From positions 2,604,001-2,668,000 of the forward strand of contig OX337233.1 in the NCBI GenBank assembly GCA_946965045.2: 64,000 nt of DNA, read 5' to 3'. Below, in pieces: positions 17,756 to 27,050 of this stretch. The stretch's first letter is position 1. The number at the start of each line of letters is the position of its first letter. Origin of the DNA: Epithemia pelagica. Lineage: Eukaryota > Bacillariophyta > Bacillariophyceae > Surirellales > Surirellaceae. The translations under genes were made by a program, and so were the position numbers. Under the pieces are notes generated by a model, which had not been told where the DNA came from, made no database searches, and was given only the letters and a program-made list of their open reading frames with translations.

Positions 17756-19579
17756 ATGGGAGACGGGGTTGCTCCGGTGAGGCCGATGAGCTTGAGTCAA
17801 CATAGCGGTGTGGACACGACGCTACGAGATTGGTTTTATTTTGATACGAAATATATCCGTTCCCCGGCGACGTTGGTCGATCCCAAATCCATGGACGAGG
17901 GCTTTGTGTCTACGGTGATGACTTGGTTGAAGAAGTCAACAAATGAGAGTCAATTACAGCAAGGCTTGTTCAACTCAATGGCTCGTTTGTCGACGATTAC
18001 CGTTCCTGCTGAATCCAAGAGGCTGCCGAAGGAAAACGAACAAACTTTCTTTAGCAAGCTTGTAAATGCCATGTATCCAGCTTCGTACCAAGAGAAGGAC
18101 ATGAGAAGTCTTCTGGATTCGTACGCTACGGATCATCTCTCTTCATTAGTCGGTGACGAATCTCTTGAGAAAATGAAAGGCGTCCAACCGGGACTCTTCC
18201 TTCGAGCAACCTCTCGACCCGATTTGTGCGTCATTGTCCAAGATGCCACCGACTCGGACGGTGCAGATATCGCCATTGGCGAGGTCAAGAATGACGACAA
18301 GTACAGTGTGAGAGATGCTGTGACACAAACCGGTGCATACTTGATGCTCCTCCTCTATTGGTGGAGAGCAGTCGTGGGTCGTGACGTTTCTTCGGTTCAC
18401 GGATTCACAGTGGGTGGCCCGTATTGCCGTAATCTCAAGCAGCAGCGAAAACGAAATAGATGTGGCAGTTCGAAATGTCAAGCACAGTATTCCGTCTGCT
18501 TATTGGAATTGTCTGCTTCAAAGGACCTAGGAGGCATACCTTGTCTCACCTGTTTCCAGGAGACTTGCTCGCTGAATGATGACTCAGCGGTTCGCCATCT
18601 TTGCCAGTTTCTCATGAACCGACAAATGTGGGGTCAAAAGACTACCACAGTCATACCAAACCCCTGCCCGGCATTCTTTTCGGCACAAGCAAACTTTGCT
18701 TCGAAACTTCCCGGCAAAAATTGGACGCTAGTACAGAACGGCACGACAGCTCTTGTCTTCAAATGTCGTGGAAAGCAGGGAGTCATGGAAGTATTACAAA
18801 TGGCAAATGACCAGATTTGTAGTCGTTTTTTTCAATTGTGGAGTAAATACCTGGACGAACAAGAGAATAAGGGTGATTCAGAAAAGCCAGTGTTCTATGT
18901 AAAGGTTGTCACTGCGGCTACCGACCCGAATTTCATGAAGGTCTTGTATAGCCTCCGGGGGGACGCAAAGATTCTCAACGACGAAGATTTCTTGCGTACG
19001 TATCCAGTGGATCCCATCATGGGACATACGTGCTATTTCTTGTTAATGGCACATCGCGGTGCTCGGATTGATACATCCTTTCATTGGACATACGTGCTAT
19101 TTCTTGTTAATCGCGGTGCTCGGATTGATACATCCTTGAGTTGGAAGGGTGATGAGCTTCAAAAGATGTTTCATCGTCTTTGGACACAAACCACCGCATT
19201 GAGCGAGATGGCGTGGCTTCAACATGGGGACATTGCCAGGCACAACATTTTGCTTGAACACGATGTCAACGATGGTGACCGCCGCCTCGTCCTCATCGAC
19301 TGGGATGAGGCACGTCTCCACCCAAAGTCGAGAGTATCGCAAGGTGATGAGTACTTGCGTCTTCAACACCCCGAGCTCTTGAGAAGCAAGCCTTTACTGT
19401 ACACAAAGGTGCAACTAGCACTTTTATGCTGGGACTTGGTTGGGTCAAAGGGTTCTAATGATGCATGCTCTGGGCTACAAGACTACGCGACTTGTTTGAG
19501 AGAAGATGACGGGAGGTCGATCGTCGAAAATGCAGAAAAGTTCGTGTCAAACACTGAAGTCCAGTTTCAGAGATGCTGA
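17756..19579 (+). CDS. Crinkler-like fusion: PD-(D/E)XK nuclease domain plus intact protein kinase
   Basis: From ATG 17756 (MGDGVAPVRP) 607 aa; the frame is open back to an ATG at 17561, adding 65 poorly conserved-looking residues. The nuclease fold shows RPDLCVIV, then DIAIGEVKNDDK, matching D...E-x-K of restriction-endonuclease-like domains, followed by a helix. A Cys-rich stretch (GSSKCQ, CLTCFQETC) lies between domains. The kinase C-lobe has LQHGDIARHNILL (H-G-D...N) and LVLIDWDEARL in the DFG position, so catalytic residues are present. The glycine loop is less clear (NGTTALVFKCRG). Same architecture as 3162-4634, but the two differ greatly in sequence. A short in-frame duplication sits before the catalytic loop. 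Crinkler-type proteins are known as secreted pathogen effectors and also occur in free-living algae and fungi; no secretion signal is seen here. Confidence 0.72.
   Translation: MGDGVAPVRPMSLSQHSGVDTTLRDWFYFDTKYIRSPATLVDPKSMDEGFVSTVMTWLKKSTNESQLQQGLFNSMARLSTITVPAESKRLPKENEQTFFSKLVNAMYPASYQEKDMRSLLDSYATDHLSSLVGDESLEKMKGVQPGLFLRATSRPDLCVIVQDATDSDGADIAIGEVKNDDKYSVRDAVTQTGAYLMLLLYWWRAVVGRDVSSVHGFTVGGPYCRNLKQQRKRNRCGSSKCQAQYSVCLLELSASKDLGGIPCLTCFQETCSLNDDSAVRHLCQFLMNRQMWGQKTTTVIPNPCPAFFSAQANFASKLPGKNWTLVQNGTTALVFKCRGKQGVMEVLQMANDQICSRFFQLWSKYLDEQENKGDSEKPVFYVKVVTAATDPNFMKVLYSLRGDAKILNDEDFLRTYPVDPIMGHTCYFLLMAHRGARIDTSFHWTYVLFLVNRGARIDTSLSWKGDELQKMFHRLWTQTTALSEMAWLQHGDIARHNILLEHDVNDGDRRLVLIDWDEARLHPKSRVSQGDEYLRLQHPELLRSKPLLYTKVQLALLCWDLVGSKGSNDACSGLQDYATCLREDDGRSIVENAEKFVSNTEVQFQRC
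19022..19137 (+). repeat. Tandem duplication inside the nuclease/kinase gene
   Basis: A segment starting GGACATACGTGCTATTTCTT at 19022 recurs at 19086 (offset 64), while its second part, CGCGGTGCTCGGATTG, recurs at offset 57 because seven bases (GGCACAT) are missing from copy 2. The net insert is 57 bp, 19 codons, so the frame is preserved. The N-terminal part of each copy is read in a different frame. Confidence 0.9.
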
Positions 19580-20039
19580 AACACCTGGTAATGGTATGTT
19601 GTATATTGTGAGAAGCCAATCTAAATTAATATCTTCAGTGTGTATTGCCTAATCGCTAGGTAAAATCCACTGAACGGAAAATGACTACAACTTTCGAAGT
19701 TGTCGGCACATTCGTAGGGATACGCTTATTTACAATCATCCAACTATTACTCCTTGCATAGATTGGGGTGGTTTCTGCCAAATGCTGCCAGTTCATGTGC
19801 AAACAGACGACAAAAAGGCGATGTCCACCATTTCCATCCTAAATATCAGAATGCTGCCCGCCGGGCAACGGTCTTTTAAAAGCGACCCAAGCGCTTTTCC
19901 ATGATGACATCAAAATGGAGTCAGGCACGTCATTCTCCATTCCATTCCATACCAATCATCAAACATCTTGTTATATCCACAAGCCGCGGTTGGGATCGTT
20001 TTGTTCTATCAAGTCGCATATCGGAAAAGTGGTAATGAG
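19580..20039. other. Intergenic upstream of plastid FtsY
   Basis: 3' region of the nuclease/kinase gene and promoter region of the FtsY gene. No element recognised. Confidence 0.4.
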
Positions 20040-21754
20040 ATGAGCAGGTACACGGCAATATCCGTTTGCATACTTCTTTTGTCTCTCTCCCAGTGTGCCT
20101 TGGACGGTGCACAAGCCTTTTTGTTGGAGACACCCTCGTTTGTACGAACCACGACGGCACACTCGAGAAGGTCGCAACAGCAAACGACATGGTCCTCTAC
20201 TTCTACCTCGATTCACATGGTGTTTGACTTTGTACGGGATCGGTCCAAGGAGGGATTCGACCAATTGGAAAATTTGGGAGACAAATTCAAACGAGGTCAG
20301 CTGGGACAAGGCTTGTTGGATATTGCCGCCTATACGGCCAAAACCAACCAAGCCTTTGCCATGGGTCTCGCTCGCAGTCGAGATAAATTACGGGAGAGTT
20401 TGGAGTCCTTCTTTACGGGTGTGTCGTCTGAAGACATGTTGGAAGATTTGGTCGATGTTCTCATTCAAGCCGATTTGGGCATTGCCACCGCCGAAGACAT
20501 TGTGGCCGAAGTCAAGAGTTTGCGCGGCGACCAAGCACTCACGCGCGAGGACTTGAAATCCATTATGCGCGGCAAACTGATTGAATCGTTGGAGGAGACC
20601 CAACAAGCAGGTGCCATTCAGTTCAGCTCTGTTCCCAATCAACCGACGGTACTCTTTGTCATGGGAGCCAACGGAATGGGCAAAACGACCACGATCGGTA
20701 CGTACCAATGGGAGCGCCTTTATGCGTCGAATCGAAACGCCCAAAGCCACACATTTCCCTGGATTCTCCTAGTGAGACTCATTGCTGTGTTCGCTGACAT
20801 TGGTGGTATCATCGTATGTCGTTTCTACGGTTTCTAGGAAAACTCGCGCATCGCTTGCGAACGGAGCTGAATCAAACCGTCCTACTGGCAGCATGTGATA
20901 CCTTTCGAGCGGGTGCCGTGGATCAACTTCAACTCTGGGCGGATCGTGCCGAGGTGGATCTCGTGGGGCCCGAGGAGGGATCCAAACAGTCTCCCAGCAC
21001 GGTCTTGTTTGGTGCTTTGGAAAAGGCGGTAGCCGAAAACTACGACACCTTGTTGGTCGACACCTCGGGACGTCTCAGTAGCAACGATCAACTTACACAG
21101 GAACTGGCCAAGATGAAACGAGTCATTCAAAAGCAAATGTCTGTGGAATCGGACGATGAGGGAAAACCCATTTTCAACACGGCCGTTCCACATGAAACGC
21201 TACTCGTCTTGGAGGCTTCACAGGGACGCATGGCACTGGACTCGGCCAAAGTGTGGGAAGAGGAAATTGGATTGACGGGCCTGATCCTGACCAAGTTGGA
21301 TGGAACGGCACGAGGTGGAAGCATTGTGTCCATTACGCGAGATCTCAAACTCCCGGTCAAGCTTGTCGGAGTGGGAGAAGGGATTGAGGATTTGCGGGAT
21401 GTAAGTAATCGTGAGGAAAAGGCTACGTGAAATACGAGGTGTACTAACGAAATGAATTCGTCCTGCTTCGATTCTGTCCTCTTTTGATGCGTTCTGCAGT
21501 TCAACCCTGAGGCTTTTGTCGATGGATTACTAGGTGTAGGAGAGGCAGGAGGTGGAAAATCGAAGGATGAAGGGGAAACCTTGGCGGCCAGGCTTGCGGC
21601 CATGAGAAACGAACGAGATGTCCGGGCCGTGGAACGCAAAGCGGAACTCGCTGCAGCTGCCGCAAGTCGAAGAAACACTGTTCCCTCTTCGGCCAAGCCA
21701 AACAACAATAGCCAACCAAAAAACAAGAAGAAAAAGAAAAAGAATAAACGCTAG
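20040..21754 (+). CDS. Plastid SRP receptor FtsY (cpFtsY), GTPase
   Basis: The thylakoid SRP-pathway receptor: it binds cpSRP54 and hydrolyses GTP to hand membrane proteins to the Alb3 insertase. Three exons: 20040-20697, 20838-21400, 21500-21754 (introns 140 and 99 bp, GTACGT and GTAAGT donors), 491 aa. Residues 1-26 form a signal peptide ending AQA|F, the plastid signature. Then come a helical N domain, the P-loop GANGMGKTT split by intron 1, DTFRAGA, DTSGR, TKLDGTARGG and GVGEGIEDLRDF at the C-terminus of the G domain. Joining the exons restores TTTIGKLAHRL and LRDFNPEAFVDGLLG exactly as in FtsY proteins. The last ~55 residues form a Lys-rich extension ending in an eight-residue Lys/Asn block, unusual for FtsY. 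Start 20040 chosen because it gives a proper signal peptide. Confidence 0.93.
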
Positions 21755-22351
21755 AAAGACATTGGCAAAGTTCCTCTAGGAGTGGTAGCCCAGTCCGTAG
21801 ATGTCGAATAGTTGATATTGCTCCATGATCAATTTTTGCCTTCGTCAAAAGCACATTCCGTACCACGTCTTCACATATCAGCCTTATCAAACTAATTTGC
21901 AAATCTCAAATGAATTGGCCCCGTTTGAATCAGAGGAAACATGTGTTGCAAAGATGCGCCTTGTATTGCAAAGATGCGCCTTGGGGCTACGAACGTAATT
22001 TGTGAGGGAGGACTGGACAGTGCGTTGGGGTTGCGGGGGAATAGTGGACGGACTTGGATCGGATTGGATCTCTGGATTTCACTTAGGGCAACGCGCAGAA
22101 CCGTCACTTATTGGAATTTTCTTTACGCTTAAACGCATAACAATTTAGCTTTTCAACGCACGATCGCGGGACTTGACCGCTGAAATACATACAACTCCTT
22201 CCGTACGTCCAATCCGTTAGACTCTCCTGAGACGCGTGTTCCTCTTGTTAATGCCAAAACATGTTCACAAAATCTTTGAAGAGAACAGGGGAGCAGGGAG
22301 TAGCAACAAGACCAACGCATACATACACATTCGTAGACTTCTTTGGAGACG
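21755..22351. other. Intergenic with a 20-bp tandem repeat
   Basis: TTGCAAAGATGCGCCTT occurs twice with a 20-bp period (21946-21962 and 21966-21982). Otherwise no gene or RNA signal is recognised. Confidence 0.5.
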
Positions 22352-23706
22352 ATGGGAGCGACAAAGACCATGACTCGCTGTAGACTTTACGCATTTGGGG
22401 CATCGATAGTGCACTTGCTTGCTTTTCTTCCTTTGTCGCAATCATCCAGAGTTGTTCATCAAAGCGCAACAAAACGATTATTGCGGAAAAGCGATGCCAT
22501 TGCCCGGTCCCATCGGAAATTGCCCCTACTTGGAGGCGGCAAGAATGGAGGGAAAGGAGGCAATGGCGGATCTAGCTCGTGTTCAGGTTCATACTGTGGG
22601 TGTCTGCTAATGACAGACTACGAGCTAGATGAGGCTTGGCATGGTTCTGGCAAACGACCTGACTGCAAATACCATTACGATGATGGAAGTGGCGATGGAG
22701 GAAGCGATGGCGGAGGCAGTGATGGCGGAGGCAGTGACGGTGGAGGGGGAGGTGACAACGGTGGGGGTGACAACGGCGGTGGTGACAACGGCGGTGGTGA
22801 CAACGGTGGGGGTGACAACGGTGGGGGTGATAACGGAGGCGCTGACAACGGAGGCGGTGATGACAACGGTGGAGGTAATAACAGTAATGGATCGAATGGG
22901 AATGACGGGCGAAACGGAGGAGGGGGTGAGGTTACTAATGGAGGCAAGTGGAAACTGGCAGAGAAACAACACAGTTGTCCCTAGATGCTAACTCTACTCT
23001 CTATGTTTGGCTCGTTGTGTCAACTGCAGATGTTACGGGGGACGGAGATGGCAACAACAACAATCAGCAAGGTGCCAATGGTGGAGATGGCACGGATCCT
23101 TTCGAAAGCTTCAATATTAAAGATTGTGCCACTTACGAAAGTCTATGGACATGGGATGCCATATTGACGTGTTCTGACGAGGCTCCTTCCGACTGTAGTT
23201 GTGGATATGCTGAAACCTTGATGGAAAACGAGTTCCTGACCTGTGCCGACATGGAATCATGTCCAGCTGAATGCCAAATCTGTGAATCTTGTATGCAACT
23301 TCTTGGCTGCGAACGTACAGTGGCAGCTGGTACGAATCGGTCCGGTGTCATCCGATCGACAAGGTGGTACATCATCGCGGCTGCTGCCGCAGTGGTCCTT
23401 GCCGGTGCCTTGTACTCGTATGTTCGGGTTCGACGTGACCATGTGGATGCCGAACTTACCCACCAACTTTTGGAAGAACCGGAGGGAGCGGCGGCCGCGG
23501 CGGCATCGGCAAGTCCCGGAGGGTCCTCGGGTGTATGGCTTGCCCCGGATACAGAGGTGGACCAGTTTGAACCAAGTATGAGAGCCGCCCTTACCTCGTA
23601 TACTGCCGCTGCACCTGCTGTAGTGGGCGGTGCAGAGGCTTTTGCGGCAACTTCATCAATCTCCGGCCCATCGGAAGAAGACGTCTGGCTGGCTCCGGTC
23701 ACGTAG
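22352..23706 (+). CDS. Gly/Asp-rich, Cys-rich type I membrane protein
   Basis: Two exons, 22352-22943 and 23030-23706, 422 aa, joined across an 86-bp intron with a GC donor (GAG|GCAAGT) and CTGCAG acceptor. The splice joins two frames and continues the Asn/Gly/Asp-rich composition on both sides (…EVTNG|D VTGDGDGN). Layout: signal peptide or anchor (about residues 8-28), a dibasic/Gly region, a small Cys cluster (CSGSYCGC), repeats of DNGGG type, a domain with about 11 cysteines (from DCATYESLW to QLLGCERT), a membrane span WYIIAAAAAVVLAGALYSYV, and a ~95-residue Ala/Ser-rich cytosolic tail with a repeated VWLAP motif (GVWLAPDTE, DVWLAPVT at the very C-terminus). Probably a surface or frustule-associated protein; function unknown. 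A TTG-initiated extension upstream of 22352 was ignored. Confidence 0.72.
22688..22875 (+). repeat. Coding minisatellite, 12- and 15-bp units
   Basis: First GGAGGCAGTGAT-like 12-bp units (Gly-Gly-Ser-Asp), then about eight 15-bp GGTGACAACGGNGGN units (Asp-Asn-Gly-Gly-Gly). All units are codon multiples, so copy-number change keeps the reading frame. Confidence 0.9.
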
Positions 23707-25012
23707 GTAACTTTGGCTAAGGGCACCCGTACTACTACTACTACAGGTACTTTCGTATGACAAGGATCATGTACTCAAGCTCAACAAATCAATCGACGGT
23801 GAAAGACTGCATTTAGAAGCAGATGGAAGAATTGGCCCCCCAAATGTCGGCATTTCCAGTTGCTCCACAACCAGTTTAGGAGTAACTTGTATTGCTCTTA
23901 CTAGATATGAATATTCCAGTGAAATCTAAGGTATTTCCAGGTTTACCATCACTCTCTTGGGTCTTGCGAAGTCGGAAGACGTATCTCCTACTCCGTACTC
24001 CTAGTAGAAGAGTCCTATGGAACGGCTTCTCCTTGGAGAAAGTTAGCTACCCAAATCGGTTCGTAAGGTAGACGATTCACCCCTTTTATTTCACTTCTTG
24101 TGACGTAAAATCATACCCCTTCACCCCCATTTCTCATTCCCCCATTTTTTCTAAAACCCTATTTGGATGTCATTAAATTGCCTTGAAGGAGAGAGCAAGG
24201 CATAGATCTGTTGGACTGTCCGAGGCACGATCACACCCTAATCATAAATGTCACTATTCAATTACTTAGTCGATGAGCACGTGCAAACGGGATCAAGAAA
24301 AACGACAGCTCATTTTCAAAATATCCAGCGTCTATGGAACAGAACGTTGTGATATGGATTACGACACGAGAAACATTCATCATTCCAGGAGTAGCTATTG
24401 GACAATCTGAGTCGTGCCGCGTGCTTCGAGCGTGGAACTCCAATTCAACTACTCCTTAGCATGTAAGATACTTCCGCGCGCTGGAAATTACGGGACTGAT
24501 TGCATGCTATACTTACGAAACAACCGTCATGTTATGTAGAACTATCAAGCGCTCATAATTCACTATCTCTGGAGTGTAGTCCTTGCTATTTGGGGCTATT
24601 GAGACTATCGCCAGTCGCTCCTGCTGTTGCGCACCCTTCAACGCCATTCACAATTCGAAGCAGACCGTAAGTTCACCAATAAAAACCTTTTGTACTGAAA
24701 CGCAGCATACTCAAGGCTTGTGTCGCAGCTGCGAAAACTGCAAGCACCATGCAGTTTTAACGTCGTGGTATTTTGTCATTCGCTATATACCGCCAGAATA
24801 ACAGTAACAGATCCAATCAACAAGAATCTCGCAGTGACAGCAAAAAGACCCTTGCTGTTTTGATGTCTGGAAGACTTTAGAAGAGAGATCAATGACGAGA
24901 TAGAGTTTTGGACGTTGGAACTACATCCATCCATTCTTTACTTCCTCTCGTGACTCGGATCGTGTGAACAAACGAGGCTGTCTTCTCCAGTTCTTTGAAG
25001 CTGTCAGTGGCA
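23707..25012. other. Intergenic, 1.3 kb
   Basis: No gene is supported. Contains CTACTCC/GTACTCCTAG motifs (23985-24007, GTACTCCTAG at 23996-24005), a (CTA) run near 23732, and GGAGTAGCTATTGG at about 24393. Short ORFs lack features. Confidence 0.4.
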
Positions 25013-27050
25013 ATGTCTGCCCGGCAGAATGATTCGGATTTCTTACTTGAGGACATGGAAATGATATTTGACGATGACAGCGAAGGTGTGGGGGATTTCT
25101 CATTCACCAAGAACGGGCACAGAGACAACGCGGAAGACAGTGCGGAGAACGATGCCAAGAATAGTGCCGAGGCCAGCGGAAGCGGTGTCCACAATGAGCT
25201 GCAAGAGGGAACTCTAACGAGCAATGTCTCCTTTGATCCGAGAGTATCCAATAATGCCGAATCAAGGTCACCCGTCGCGTCTCTCAATGCTATGACCGGA
25301 GAGGAAACCAAAATACACTCTTGGGATGCCGAAGCGGCGGAAAAAGGCGTTCGTCAAACCATGATACTGGAAATGTAAGTTGAATGTCATGGTCTTCTTC
25401 CATGTCTGGATTATTTTGAATGTGCGGTCATTGACTTGTGTCTTTCTTCTTCTCTCGCTTTGAACGTATCATTAAACGTGATGCAGAGCTCGGCTCTTAA
25501 AATCACGAAAAAAGACACAACCGTCCAACGAGTGGTTGCAACAGCTCCCTCACAAGGCGCGGAAACTCGAGGAACGACTTTATCGGGCAGCACCATCGCT
25601 CAGTGCGTACCAAGACCTTTCCACTCTCAAAACTCGCTTACAGATGGTAGCACAAATGATTACCAATCAATACGCTGCGGCCAAAAGCCGTCACTCGTTT
25701 GTGGTGGGTGGCTCCCGACGAATGAGTGCGCTCACCGCCCTTCGGAATTCGTTCAGTTCCACACAACACCGAGGATCGGTCAACTCGCAGGATGATGTCG
25801 CAAGCTTGCTCAGCAATCCAGGAGCTTTTTTCGGACCTTCTGGAACCAACGATGCGGCCGGCGTGGACAAGAATGAAGGAATGATGAACGATATGGGGGA
25901 ACACAAGCCCTTGACCTCGGATATTTCGAAACAGCAACGAGGCAGTGTCTCGTCCATGGCGTCGACCAACTCTCAACCAGTCGGATTACCGGTACCCAAT
26001 GGTACTGGAAGCGCGGCTCCCAGTCACAATGGTTCTACTAATAGTAGTAGCCTATCCATACTCGAACAACAAAAAGCGGTGAACGAAAGCTTGCGGTTGC
26101 AAATTCAAGAAAACATTAGAAAGCAAAATGAATGGTTTCGGCAAATGCAGGCACAACAGGCACAACCACTTGGCAATGCGAGTGTGACGAGCGCTGGAAT
26201 CGTACCACAAACTACAGCCGCCATTCCGCCGACCACAGGTTCCGGTTTGAATGTACCAATAGGCGGCCAAGCTGGTGCCATGGGAACATCCGAGACAAAT
26301 CCATTGACGGCGGCGGCTTCCGCAAACCAGTTTGGAACCATGTCCAAACACATGGCAGCCATGGGTATGGCGGCTGGCATGCAACATGCACAAGCGGCCA
26401 ACATGCCCGGAATGCAACAACCACAACAACCGCAAGCAGGGAGCATGCATCCAGCAGGTATGGCGACTGGATTCCCTTTTGTACAGAATTCTGCGGCACT
26501 CATGAACAATCCTGCCGCTGCCGCACGATTACAAGCGCTTCTATTACAACAACAACAACAACAACAAAATGGTCTACCAAACTCCATGAACATGATGTCA
26601 TCGCGAATACCACCACCCCAACAAAATCAGTTTGCCCAATCGCAACAACAACAAGCAAGAATGTCACTGGGTTCACATCCACCGCAGTTTCCACAACAAC
26701 AACAACAACAACAACAGCAAGCACCACCAGGTGTGGAGAACCTGTTGGGCGGACCGTCCGTGGTACCCAGTGCTTCCGTGGCCACGGCGAACAACAACAA
26801 CAACAACAACGCCAAAAGCAGCTCTGGCAACTCGGCTATGCAACCTCCACAACATCCATTGTCTTCCACAACCATGGCGACACCGCCCAACTCACTCAGC
26901 AGCAGTTGTGGTGGTAGTGGAACCATGCCCCCTCCGGCATTCGTGGGTTCCAAGTCCAACCACGACAACAAGGATAGTGGTAGTGGTGGAGAACCAACCA
27001 ATAAACCACCGGGGAATCGACCACTGTCGCCGGGATCCTTTCATTGGTAA
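25013..27050 (+). CDS. KIX-domain polyglutamine coactivator (Med15-like)
   Basis: Two exons, 25013-25374 and 25487-27050, 641 aa, with a 112-bp GTAAGT...GCAG intron. The join restores a helical segment RKKTQPSNEWLQQLPHKARK followed by LEERLYRAAPSLSAYQDLS and LKTRLQMVAQM. This is the W-LP-A-LE-LY-A-Y-L-RL spacing of a KIX three-helix domain, which binds transcription-factor activation domains. After it come Asn/Gln/Met/Pro-rich segments with several polyQ tracts (around 26548-26570 and 26693-26720) and a polyN run (26790-26812). The first exon is acidic (FDDDSEGVGDF). Such KIX plus polyQ proteins act in the Mediator tail or as CBP-like coactivators in the nucleus. Identity as Med15 itself is an inference. 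The upstream extension starts with TTG, so ATG 25013 is used. Confidence 0.75.

Noticed and set aside
22688-22875. CRISPR-like array
   Set aside because: It is a 12/15-bp coding minisatellite with no spacers and a clear Asp-Asn-Gly-Gly-Gly translation; the organism is a eukaryote.
22675-22947. Pro/Ser-rich protein on the minus strand
   Set aside because: Antisense translation of the Gly/Asp repeat; an artefact of repeat composition.
26105-26593. Cys-rich minus-strand proteins opposite the KIX gene
   Set aside because: Poly-Cys and poly-Val come from reading CAA/CAG repeats on the opposite strand.
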